A DNA stretch of 64,000 bases, taken from NCBI GenBank assembly GCA_964019425.1, contig OZ025828.1, positions 434,001-498,000 on the forward strand, in the 5' to 3' direction. Origin of the DNA: Flectonema sp. DT1601 (Eukaryota > Euglenozoa > Diplonemea > Diplonemida > Diplonemidae). Under the pieces are notes generated by a model. The model ran no database searches. It was not told the DNA's origin and saw nothing but the letters and a program-made list of their open reading frames with translations. Positions 10,038-20,219 of the stretch are shown here, piece by piece. Position 1 is the first letter of the stretch. Every line of letters starts with the position of its first letter. Made by a program: the position numbers and the translations under genes.

Positions 10038-12419
10038 CTGCAACTGGAAATATTACTGCGCGGAAAAAACCGCACTAATTTCCAAATCTGCAAAAAACCG
10101 CACTAATTTTTCCACGCAGTAATATTTTCCACGCAGTAATATTTTCTGCTTAGAATGAATTTTTTCCAGTAACATTTTTTTCTGCCTGTGAACCTGTGAA
10201 TAAAGTAAGATAAGTTGCTGATAAAACTAGTTGAAACTCACTATACTCAGTACAACAACAACAAATAATTAGACTTTTCTTTTCTTGGTTAAGCAAATGG
10301 CCTGAAGCCAGCTCAAATAGGGAGGAATAAATTATTTAGCTTTCTTATTTAATAATAATTGTTTCACTTTGAAACTCAACTTCTTCATCTGATAAGACAA
10401 TCTCTGTGGGATTAAGATTATCTTCTAAGAAGAACTCACCATCATCAAGGCTGAAGATTGAGTTTTCTTCACTGAAAACAGTAAAACTTTGAAGCTCATC
10501 ATCAGAGATACTGTTGGATTCAGTAACCTCTTCAAAACCTAAGCTTGGTTGTTCTAAGAGAACACCTGCTTTTTTAAAACCTGCTTTTACAGTATCAGGT
10601 GGTGTACTGAAATAAGCATCAAGAACCCATGCAAGGTGCTGGTCCCTGATTGTTGTGGTTCTCATATCCACTTGGATGCTAACCTGGGGATATTTGCTTT
10701 CATTAAAATCAGTCCCTGATGATGCAGCTGTAGCCCTTGCCTCAGCAATAATTTGTTCTTGATTTTCTTTTTGTCTCATTTTTATCATAACTTGTTCAGT
10801 GTACCATTTGAGAAACTTCTCTCTCAGTCTTAACTTCATACCACTGAACACAGCAACATCAAGTGGCTGAAGCTTTCCAGTCCACCCAGCTGGCACATAG
10901 ACAGAAACAAAGCCATAAGAAAGAAGAAGTCCAACAATATCCTCTTGAATTTGTCCACTAAACCTGTCTAAAATTATCAAGAAGAACTGGTCCTCACTTA
11001 GATTGTTTTTATGAATTACAGAAATGCGAACTGAGTGGAGAACTTCTTCAACATATCGCTTTGTAAGACTGCTTGTGCAAAAGTGGTTTTTACTTCCTGA
11101 GGAAAAGATAAAAACCCTTTCTTGATCCTGTGGGCGGACAAGAGGATGAGACCTCTTAGTCTTTCCAGGTACAATAACAGTGAAGGGATGCACCATGCCA
11201 TCCATTGAGACAAGCCCCATGCCAGTAATTTGTCTTTTATCACCCTTCTCACTTACTGTTACTTCTTTGGCACCACGTAATTCAAGTGTTTTATTGGTTG
11301 TTGGTGCCATCATTAACCCTGTGTGATCCATGTTAAATATAGCACAGCAAGGGATTGAACAGGCATTCACTGCTTCATGAATAGCTGTGTGGAACTCAGT
11401 TGCAGCAGTAGCAAGCTCATCTTTATTTGTAACCTTGCCACTGGTTGCTTTCCTCCATACAAATCCATTGGCTTTCATCCACTTTTGTGCCCACGATGGT
11501 TGAAACTTGTGAGGCACTGAGGGTGCTGATAGATTGTATACAGCTTGTACAGTGGCTAAAACAGTAACACTTGTTATTGAGACACCACTTGAGCGCAGGG
11601 ACTTCAGGTGCTGGATAACCCTTGCTGCAACTTCATTGGTCATTATTGATGGACGACCCCTCTTTCTACCTTTCTCCACTTCAGTTCCCTTCAGTGATTC
11701 CTTGTAGCCTTTAACTATATTTCTAACAGTGGAGTCTTTTAATTTCTGTTTTCTTTTATTTATTTTACTTCTTTGAGCTGAGTTGAAGAAAGAAAATAAA
11801 TACCTTTGTATGTTGCTGGTTCCATCTCTCTAGAAGCACATTTAGTTTACCAGGTCCTGAGAAATATCTGCCAATCTCCCTGCGTTCTTCACATGTAAAG
11901 CTAACTCTTACAGGATTCTTTTTAGCTGCTGCTTTCTGAGTAAATCCTAAGAAGAGTCTGTTTTCTGGCTCTGTTAAGTTGCTTTTTCTGACTGCTGGGT
12001 TTTTCAGGAACTTTGTAATTAGCTGATCACTTCCACTTCTAGCCTGCTTTGGTGGCATGTTTATAAAATTACTGAAGAGAAATTGTTCAAGTTAAACATT
12101 CCCACACACACAATTAAACCTGCTACTGCCAATTAAAAATAAACAATCAACATGAATATTGAAGAGGAATTGTTCAAGTTAAACATTCTGAAACAATGAG
12201 AGAATAAAGTTTCTAGGTGAGATTTGGACTGTTAGCTTTTGGCTAAGGCCCTGAAAAACATAAAACTAATTTTTTCTTTTCAACAAAATGCAACCAATTT
12301 TTCCTGCTACCAGGTGGAAAAAACCGCACTAAATTTTTTCTAAAAAAGCGCACTAATTTTTCCACGCAGTAATATTTCCCCGCAGTAATTATTCAGCGCA
12401 GTAATATTTCCAGTTGCAG
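10038..12419 (-). mobile_element. Complete pogo-like (Tc1/mariner) DNA transposon
   Basis: A 2382-bp element flanked by TA on both sides (10036-10037 and 12420-12421). The terminal inverted repeats begin CTGCAACTGGAAATATTACT and are identical for 24 bp. Both subterminal regions carry several copies of GCAGTAATATT and CCGCACTAATTT motifs, likely transposase binding sites by analogy with the family. One two-exon transposase gene reads on the minus strand. It sits in a satellite block whose duplicate at about 5165 has the uninterrupted site, so the insertion is later than that duplication. Intact ends, clean TA duplication and open reading frame suggest a recent and possibly active copy. Confidence 0.93.
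10345..12058 (-). CDS. Pogo-like transposase, two exons
   Basis: Exon 1 is 12058-11804 (starts MPPKQARSG) and exon 2 is 11745-10345, joined across a 58-nt GT..AG intron in phase 0, giving about 551 residues. The second exon has a basic KGRKRGRPS stretch and helix-rich DNA-binding region, then a DDE_1-type catalytic core. The three acidic residues appear in FNMDHTGL, IILDRFSG and LQPLDVAVF, with about 35 residues between the last two: an all-Asp triad as usual in pogo elements. The C-terminus is acidic. Exon 2 alone has no ATG at its open start, which supports the splice. The enzyme should cut and insert the element at TA sites in the nucleus. The catalytic assignment is strong; the exact intron is inferred from frame and consensus. 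Confidence 0.88.
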
Positions 12420-12754
12420 TATGTCGATTACTTTCTATTTTCCGTCCTGGTCAAGACGCTAAACTGATTGTTTTTTTTTTTCAAAATTAATAAAAAAGAA
12501 AAAAAAAAAAAAACAAAAAAAAAAAGAATAAACAATGTTATCATTGTTTTTTTTTATCGTTCGACTTTGTCGACTAATTTTTATTTTCCGTTTTTTTTTC
12601 TTTAAAAAATAAATAATAAGAATTTAAAAAAAAAAAAAAAAGAATAAACAATGTTATCATTGTTTTTTTATCGATCGACTATGTCGATCACTTTCTATTT
12701 TCCGTCCTGGTCAAGACGCTAAACTGATTGTTTTTTCTTTAAAATAATTAAAAG

Positions 12755-12788
<34 letters not shown>

Positions 12789-12925
12789 AATAAACAATGT
12801 TATCATTGTTTTTTTTTCTATCGATCGACTATGTCGATTAATTTCTATTTTCCGTCCCGATCGAGACGCTAAACTGATTGTTTCCTTTTTTTTAAATAAT
12901 AAATAAAAAAAAAAAAAAAAAAGAG
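12420..12925 (+). repeat. Satellite segment 5
   Basis: About four monomers, continuing directly the monomer cut at 10037 once the pogo-like element is removed. It matches 5170-5664. Confidence 0.95.
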
Positions 12926-13109
12926 CATCTCCCTGCTATCCTCATATCCCCACAATAATATTATACCTTTTCATTTTCTCTTTCCTTTTCTGGTCTTTTT
13001 TTTTTTTCTTCTTTTTTTTCCTTTTTCATACAACGTTTTTTATTTATATTTTATTTTTTTTTTATTTTTTTCATGTTTGATTATTTCCTCTTCATATTTT
13101 TTTTTTTTT

Positions 13110-13143
<34 letters not shown>

Positions 13144-13332
13144 TCTGCCTCTCTCTTAATTCTGTTCGTTTCTTTGAAACGAAAATTCATTTGAATATTA
13201 TTCCTTGGTCAGCAACAGTCATTGTCGCCCTCTGGGCCTGTTAAAAAAAAAAAAATAAAAAGAAAGTTTACATCGGGAATAGGGCAGGAGCCAAAAGCTC
13301 CCAGTCCGTTACTTCCCACTCTATCGAATTCA
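12926..13332. repeat. Block S, copy 2
   Basis: Almost the same as 5665-6071 and again preceded by satellite. Here the block is followed straight away by an A-run and more satellite, so block S can also sit between two satellite segments. Confidence 0.85.
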
Positions 13333-14632
13333 AAAAAAAAAAAAAAAAAGAATAAACAATGTTATCATTGTTTTTTTTTTTATCGTTCGACTTTGTCGAC
13401 TAATTTCTATTTTCCGTTTCTTTTCTTTAAAGAATAAATAAAAAGAATTTAAAATAAAAAAAAAGAATAAACAATGTTATCATTGTTTTTTTATCGATCG
13501 ACTATGTCGATCACTTTCTATTTTCCGTCCTGGTCAAGACGCTAAACTGATTGTTTTTTTTTCAAAATAAAAAAAATATTAAAAAAAAAAAATAAAAAAA
13601 AAGAATAAACAATGTTATCATTGTTTTTTTTTATCGTTCGACTTTGTTGACTAATTTCTATTTTCCGTTTTTTCTTCTTTAAAAAATAAATAAAAAGAAT
13701 TTAAAAAAAAAAAAAAAAAAAAGAATAAACAATGTTATCATTGTTTTTTTTATCGATCGACTATGTCGATTACTTTCTATTTTCCGTCCTGGTCAAGACG
13801 CTAAACTGATTGTTTTTTTTTCAAAATTAATAAAAAAGAATATAAAAAAATACAAAAAAAAGAATAAACAATGTTATCATTGTTTTTTTTATCGTTCGAC
13901 TTTGTCGACTAATTTCTATTTTCCGTTTTTTTTCTTTAAAAAATAAATAAAAAGAATTTAAAATAAAAAAAAAAAAGAATAAACAATGTTATCATTGTTT
14001 TTTTTATCGTTCGACTTTGTCGACTAATTTCTATTTTCCGTTTTTTTTTTTCTTTAAAAAATAAATAAAAAGAATTTAAAATAAAAAAAAAGAATAAACA
14101 ATGTTATCATTGTTTTTTTATCGATCGACTATGTCGATCACTTTCTATTTTCTGTCCTGGTCAAGACGCTAAACTGATTGTTTTTTTTTTCAAAATTAAT
14201 AAAAAAGAATATTAAAAAAAATACAAAAAAAAAAGAATAAACAATGTTATCATTGTTTTTTTTTATCGTTCGACTTTGTCGACTAATTTCTATTTTCCGT
14301 TTTTTTTCTTTAAAAAATAAATAAAAAGAATTTAAAATAAAAAAAAAGAATAAACAATGTTATCATTGTTTTTTTTATCGTTCGACTTTGTCGACTAATT
14401 TCTATTTTCCGTTTTTTTTTTTCTTTAAAAAATAAATAAAAAGAATTTAAAATAAAAAAAAAGAATAAACAATGTTATCATTGTTTTTTTATCGATCGAC
14501 TATGTCGATCACTTTCTATTTTCTGTCCTGGTCAAGACGCTAAACTGATTGTTTTTTTTTTCAAAATTAATAAAAAAGAATATTAAAAAAAATACAAAAA
14601 AAAAAGAATAAACAATGTTATCATTGTTTTTT
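13333..14632 (+). repeat. Satellite segment 6
   Basis: About 11 monomers. Its last nine bases TTGTTTTTT (14624-14632) are the left target duplication of the following element. Positions 13600-13900 are very close to 16395-16690, another internal block duplication. Confidence 0.95.
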
Positions 14633-14659
14633 GGGTAAAGGGGTCTTTCCTACACAAAT

Positions 14660-14661
<2 letters not shown>

Positions 14662-14694
<33 letters not shown>

Positions 14695-14976
14695 TTCTTG
14701 GCTTCTTTATGGAAATCCTTCCATTTTCCCTTCCCTCCAGTCTTAACGTAGGAGAGTCAACCAGGTGCCTACCCTGGACGCCCTTCGGGTGCGGGATTTG
14801 AACTAATTGCGTGTACGGACGCGATGGGTTATTGCAGTGGCAGGGGATCGAACCAGCGATCACCCAGCTCCGGGGCGAGAGTTATACCACTGCGCTGTAC
14901 TTACCCCAAAAAAAAAATGAGGGGCGGGGCGGGCTTGAACCCAGGCCGACCACGTGAAGCTGTATTGCGGAAAAAG
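14662..14976 (-). mobile_element. tRNA-derived SINE nested in the TIR element
   Basis: Comparison with 17164-17823 shows about 315 extra bases placed between ACACAAATAG and TTTCAGAAC. On the minus strand it reads from a first box B (GGGTTCAAGCCC, near 14930) and T-run, through a second tRNA-like unit with box A (TACAGCGCAGTGGTATAAC, complement of 14881-14899) and box B (GGTTCGATCCCC, complement of 14843-14854), to a 3' A32 tail (T-run 14662-14693 on the plus strand). That is the layout of a tRNA-derived SINE. Clear target duplications are not seen. Confidence 0.7.
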
Positions 14977-15007
14977 TTTCAGAACTAACCATTCATTACA
15001 AAATCCA

Positions 15008-15060
15008 AAATGGCTGTAAACCGTCCAGTTCGATCCTGGGTGAGGGCATTTTTTTTTTTT
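15008..15060 (+). other. Inward-facing box B plus oligo-T, left arm
   Basis: CAGTTCGATCCTGGG followed by TGAGGGCA and a T12 run. The same arrangement occurs at 17223-17278 in the sister element. Confidence 0.5.
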
Positions 15061-15561
15061 CCCGATTTTTTTTTCAGGTTGGACTTTGTACAGGGAGGTT
15101 GGCTTTTATTAGTGGCTCCCCCCCCTTGGGGGGGGGTTGGGGGGGGGGGCTTGCGTCCCGCCAAGAATTTGGCGGACGCAAGCCCCCCCCTTGCACTCTT
15201 CCCCAGCTTAACATCCATTAGTAGCAAACTTGTTTTTTCAGGTTGGACTTTGTACAGGGGAGGTTGGCTTTTATTAGTGGCTCCCCCCCCTTGGGGGGGG
15301 TTGGGGGGGGGGCTTGCACTCTTCCCAGCTTAATATCCATTAGTAGCAAATTTGTTTTTTGAGGTTGGACTTTGTACAGGACAGGCAGACTTTGTACGGG
15401 AGAGGTTGGCTTTTATTAGTGGCTCCCCCCCCTTGGGGGGGGGTTGGGGGGGGGGGCTTGCGTTCCGCCAAGTTCTTGGCGGAACGCAAGCCCCCCCTTG
15501 CACTATACCCCAGCTTAATACCTATTCTGGGTGAAAAAATCCGGTGAAAAAAAAATGACGT

Positions 15562-15632
15562 TGGTCGGGATTGAGCCTGGGCGTCGGGTATCCAAAGTCA
15601 GTGCTCCCTCCGCTGAACCACATCCGCTCTTA
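15562..15632 (-). other. Inward-facing tRNA-like module, right arm
   Basis: On the minus strand GCGGATGTGGTTCAGCGGAG gives a box A-like start, GACTTTGGATAC could present a TTG anticodon, and GGCTCAATCCCGACC is box B-like, followed by CAACGTCA and an oligo-T run. The sister element carries the same module at 17633-17702 with three or so differences. Confidence 0.5.
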
Positions 15633-15750
15633 AAGACAGGTGCGGGTCTCGATGCATCCCATATACAGTTTTTGGGTCCCCCAGCCATTTTGGATTTTGT
15701 AATGAATGGTTAGTTCTGAAACTATTTGTGTAGTAAACACTAGTTTGCCC

Positions 15751-17163
15751 TTGTTTTTTTTATTGTTCGACTTTGTTGACTAATTTCTATTTTCCGTTTT
15801 TTTTCTTTAAAAAATAAATAAAAAGAATTTAAAATAAAAAAAAAGAATAAACAATGTTATCATTGTTTTTTTTTATCGATCGACTATGTCGATTACTTTC
15901 TATTTTCCGTCCTGGTCAAGACGCTAAACTGATTGTTTTTTTTTTCAAAATTAATAAAAAAGAATATTAAAAAAAATACAACAAAAAAAGAATAAACAAT
16001 GTTATCATTGTTTTTTTTATCGTTCGACTTTGTTGACTAATTTCTATTTTCCGTTTTTTTTTTCCTTAAAAAATAAATAAAAAGAATTTAAAAAAAAAAA
16101 AAAAAAAAAAAAAAGAATAAACAATGTTATCATATTTTTTTTATCGATCGACTATGTCGATCACTTTCTATTTTCCGTCCTGGTCAAGACGCTAAACTGA
16201 TTGTTTTTTTTTTTTCAAAATTAATAAAAAAGAATATAAAAAAATACAAAAAAAAGAATAAACAATGTTATCATTGTTTTTTTTTATCGATCGACTATGT
16301 CGATTACTTTCTATTTTCCGTCCTGGTCAAGACGCTAAACTGATTGTTTTTTTTTCAAAATAAAAAAAAATATTAAAAAAAAAAAATAAAAAAAAAGAAT
16401 AAACAATGTTATCATTGTTTTTTTTTATCGTTCGACTTTGTTGACTAATTTCTATTTTCCGTTTTTTCTTCTTTAAAAAATAAATAAAAAGAATTTAAAA
16501 AAAAAAAAAAAAAAAAGAATAAACAATGTTATCATTGTTTTTTTTATCGATCGACTATGTCGATTACTTTCTATTTTCCGTCCTGGTCAAGACGCTAAAC
16601 TGATTGTTTTTTTTTCAAAATTAATAAAAAAGAATATAAAAAAATACAAAAAAAAGAATAAACAATGTTATCATTGTTTTTTTTATCGTTCGACTTTGTC
16701 GACTAATTTCTATTTTCCGTTTTTTTTCTTTAAAAAATAAATAAAAAGAATTTAAAATAAAAAAAAAAAAGAATAAACAATGTTATCATTGTTTTTTTTA
16801 TCGATCGACTATGTCGATTACTTTCTATTTTCCGTCCTGGTCAAGACGCTAAACTGATTGTTTTTTTTTTCAAAATTAATAAAAAAGAATATAAAAAAAA
16901 TAAAAAAAAAAAGAATAAACAATGTTATCATTGTTTTTTTTTATCGTTCGACTTTGTTGACTAATTTCTATTTTCCATTTTTTTTCTTTTTAAAAATAAA
17001 TAAAAAGAATTAAAATAAAAAAAAAAAAAAGAATAAATAATGTTATCATTGTTTTTTTTATCGATCGACTATGTCGATTACTTTCTATTTTCCGTCCTGG
17101 TCAGGACGCTAAACTGATTGTTTTTTCTTTAAAAATAAATAAAAAGAATAAAAAAAAAAAAAA
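15751..17163 (+). repeat. Satellite segment 7
   Basis: About 10 monomers, several with changed first dyads. It carries a long A-run at its right end (17150-17163) into which the next element inserted. Confidence 0.95.
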
Positions 17164-17823
17164 GGGTAAAGGGGTCTTTCCTACACAAATAGTTTCAGAA
17201 CGGCCATTCATTACAAAATCCAAAATGGCTGTAAACCGTCCAGTTCGATCCTGGGTGAGGGCATTTTTTTTTTTCCTGGATTTTTTTTTCAGGTTGGACT
17301 TTGTACGGGAGAGGTTGGCTTTTATTAGTGGCTCCCCCCCCTTGGGGGGGGTTGGGGGGGGGGCTTGCGTTCCGCCAAGTTCTTGGCGGAATGCAAGCCC
17401 CCCCTTGCACTCTTCCCCAGCTTAATATCCATTAGTAGCAAACTTGTTTTTTGAGGTCGGACTTTGTACGGGAGAGGTTGGCTTTTATTAGTGGCTCCCC
17501 CCCCTTGGGGGGGGTTGGGGGGGGGGCTTGCGTTCCGCCAAGTTCTTGGCGGAACGCAAGGCCCCCCCCCTTGCACTCTTCCCAGCTTAATACCCGTTCT
17601 GGGGTGAAAAAACCCGGTGGAAAAAAAATGACGTTGGTCGGGTTTGAGCCTGGGCGTCGGGTATCCAAAGTCAGTGCTCCCTCCTCTGAACCACATCCGC
17701 TCTTAAATACAGCTGGGGGTCTCGATGCATCCCGTATATGGTTTTTCGGGCCCCCCAGCCATTTTGGATTTTGTAATAAACGCCCGTTCTGAAACTATTT
17801 GTGTAGTAAACGCTAGTTTGCCC
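17164..17823. mobile_element. 660-bp TIR element, short sister of 14633-15750
   Basis: It begins GGGTAAAGGGGTCTTTCC and ends in the inverted GGGCAAA form. The arms share ACACAAATAGTTTCAGAAC and CAAAATCCAAAATGGCTG. The flanks are A-runs, so a 9-bp duplication would be invisible but is compatible. It has two G-rich hairpin units where the sister has three, a plus-strand box B with T-run in the left arm (about 17245-17278) and a minus-strand tRNA-like module in the right arm (17633-17702). No coding capacity. Confidence 0.85.
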
Positions 17824-18259
17824 AAAAAAAAAAAGGAATAAACAATGTTATCATTGTTTTTTTTTTATCGATCGACTATGTCGATTACTTTCTATTTTCC
17901 GTCCTGGTCAGGACGCTAAACTGATTGTTTTTTCTTTAAAAATAAATAAAAAGAATAAAAAAAAAAAAAAAAGGAATAAACAATGTTATCATTGTTTTTT
18001 TTTTATCGATCGACTATGTCGATTACTTACTATTTTCCGTCCTGGTCAAGACGCTAAACTGATTGTTTTTTCTTTAAAATAATTAAAAAGATTTAAAAAA
18101 AAAAAAAAAAAAAAAAATGAATAAACAATGTTATCATTGTTTTTTTTTCTATCGATCAACTATGTCGATTAATTTCTATTTTCCGTCCTGATCGAGACGC
18201 TAAACTGATTGTTTCCTTTTTTTAAATAATAAATAAGAAAAAAAAAAAAAAAAAAAAAA
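17824..18259 (+). repeat. Satellite segment 8
   Basis: Three to four monomers, of the variant with TTCTATCGATC after the first dyad at the right edge, as also seen next to block S at 5540 and 12800. Confidence 0.95.
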
Positions 18260-18444
18260 GAGCATCTCCCTGCTATCCCTCATATCCCCACAATAATATT
18301 ATACCTTTTCATTTTCTCTTTCCTTTTCTGGTCTTTTTTTTTTCTTTTTTTTCCTTTTTCATACAACGTTTTTTATTTATATATATATTTTTTTTTTTTT
18401 TTTTTTTTTCATGTTTGATTATTTCCTCTTCATTTTTTTTTTTC

Positions 18445-18475
<31 letters not shown>

Positions 18476-18662
18476 CTCTGCCTCTCTCTTAATTCTGTTC
18501 GTTTCTTTGAAACGAAAATTCATTTGAATATTATTCCTTGGTCAGCAACCATCATTGTCGCCCTTTGGGCCTGTTAAAAAAAAATAAAAATAAAAAGAAA
18601 GTTTACATCGGGAATAGGGCAGGAGCCAAAAGCTCCCAGTCCGTTACTTCCCACTTTATCGA
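18260..18662. repeat. Block S, copy 3
   Basis: A close match to the first two copies with small length changes in the T-runs. It is followed here by block R instead of block B. Confidence 0.85.
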
Positions 18663-19499
18663 AATTCAGCTCTTTGGGACATTAGAAAAGCATAAAATAA
18701 AAGTTGCTACAACCAAAAGACAACTGCAAAAAAAAAGGTTTTTGTAGGGGAGCTACAATGTAGCAATAATGTCACACAGTCATGTGGCAAGCTGGATAAG
18801 AGATTTGGGAGAGGAATAGGGGCAGTGAACTTTTGGTTCAGGCCCTTCCCATCGAACAGGACGAGGACTTCTAAAACCTGAGATGAACCAATTGAGTTGA
18901 AACAAACAAATAACAGAGACGCAACACATACCGGAACATCATCGCAAGCAATGCTTCGGACCTCCGTCGACCTTCGTTCTTCCGGCGGCAAAGGGAAACA
19001 AGAAAGAACGGGCAATGAGACAAACCTGTTAGTTGGTGTTGTGTTGTTGTTAAAAACAAAAACATAAACGCCAGGAAGTTCGACAACGAAGACATCGACA
19101 TCGATCGCTGCTCTGCAGATGTCCGGCGGGTGTTTGTCTACACTGTGTTTATTGTTTGTTTTTTTCCCAAGGTTCAACCTTGGGAAGAGAAGTAAAAAAT
19201 TCCGTCAATGTTGGCCTTCCTGTTCGAAGGTGCGCACCAATGACGATAAATAGAGTGGGGGGAGAAAACCTTTGATCCAACTGGATCCCTTCACGAGCTG
19301 ACATTGCCATGTGAAGTTAAATATTCTGGCGATGCCAGCTCAGGCGACTTAGCCTGCTTTTTTCTTTAAATAAAAAAAATAAAAAGATACCAACAGGTGG
19401 GGTGATGGGTTGCGCCACTGCAATCCAGTCACAAAAAGAAACAAAGGTAATCTCAAGGGTTCTCGACCCTTGGCTCTCCCTGCGCAAGCATCGCATGGA
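18663..19499. repeat. Block R, copy 1
   Basis: An 830-bp unit. A second, shorter copy is 19943-20219 (first 277 bp) and a third is 23190-23898 (from position 18796 of this copy onward), nearly identical. A minus-strand ORF of 156 codons spans it, but it has no recognisable domain and its preservation is explained by the recent copying. It contains a CAAGGTTCAACCTTG palindrome near 19167-19183. It might be the 3' flank or UTR of a retroelement (see 20220-23040). Confidence 0.75.
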
Positions 19500-19942
19500 G
19501 GGTGACGCTAAGCACCCGGGGGGTACGAAACAAACTTTCCCCCTGCTGTCCTGTTTGAAATAAAAAAAAAAAAACAAAGGGATAGAAGTAAACAGAATAC
19601 ATTACACCTCAACAGGTGACGCTAAACACCCAGGGGATACAAACCAAACTTTCCCCCCGTTGCCCTGTTTGAAATAAATTAAAAAAAGAACAAGAAAACA
19701 GAATACAATACTCAGCAATCAGACTCGTTCACTCGCTTCGCCAGAGCTGTTCGAGCCGATGCTCATGTAAAGTTACCTGTTTTCTTTTAACAAATTAAAT
19801 AAAATAAAATAAAAATAAAGTATACAAACCAAACTTTCCCTGGAATACAATACCTAACAATCAGTGCGTTCACTGGCCTTAGGGCTGTTCGGACTTATGC
19901 TTTGGACTGTTCCCTTGCAGAAAAAAAAAGTAAAATAAACCA
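19500..19942. repeat. Block B, copy 2
   Basis: A near-perfect copy of 6072-6513, here lying between two block R copies. Confidence 0.85.
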
Positions 19943-20219
19943 ACTTTGGGACATTAGAAAAGCATAAAATAAAAGTTGCTACAACCAAAAGACAACTGCA
20001 AAAAAAAAGGTTTTTGTAGGGGAGCTACAATGTAGCAATAATGTCACACAGTCATGTGGCAAGCTGGATAAGAGATTTGGGAGAGGAATAGGGGCAGTGA
20101 ACTTTTGGTTCAGGCCCTTCCCATCGAACAGGACGAGGACTTCTAAAACCTGAGATGAACCAATTGAGTTGAAACAAACAAATAACAGAGACGCAACACA
20201 TACCGGAACATCATCGCAA
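19943..20219. repeat. Block R, copy 2 (partial)
   Basis: Matches 18667-18943 and stops sharply after CATCATCGCAA, where the retrotransposon sequence begins. On the minus strand the retroelement side ends in CAG at this junction. Confidence 0.8.

Larger units (their letters stand above)
14633..15750. mobile_element. 1118-bp TIR element with G-rich hairpin repeats and nested SINE
   Basis: The ends begin GGG(T/C)AAA and share ACACAAATAGTTTCAGAAC and a further CATTCATTACAAAATCC / CCAAAATGGCTG inverted pair. TTGTTTTTT is duplicated at both sides (14624-14632, 15751-15759) and occurs once at the empty site near 9124. It is the larger relative of 17164-17823. The core holds about three direct repeats (15077-15505) of GGTTGGACTTTGTACAGG-type sequence with a C-run/G-run stretch, and in two of them a perfect-looking CTTGCGTTCCGCCAAG-type hairpin arm. 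The left end is split by a SINE (14662-14976). No transposase is encoded. The long TIR and 9-bp duplication again look Mutator-like. Confidence 0.85.

Noticed and set aside
15010-17792. Gly/Pro-rich ORFs in the G-rich elements
   Set aside because: They follow from C-runs and G-runs on both strands in non-coding transposon DNA.
1-18259. CRISPR-like regular repeats
   Set aside because: Units are adjacent monomers with homopolymer linkers, not identical repeats separated by unique spacers, and the genome is eukaryotic.
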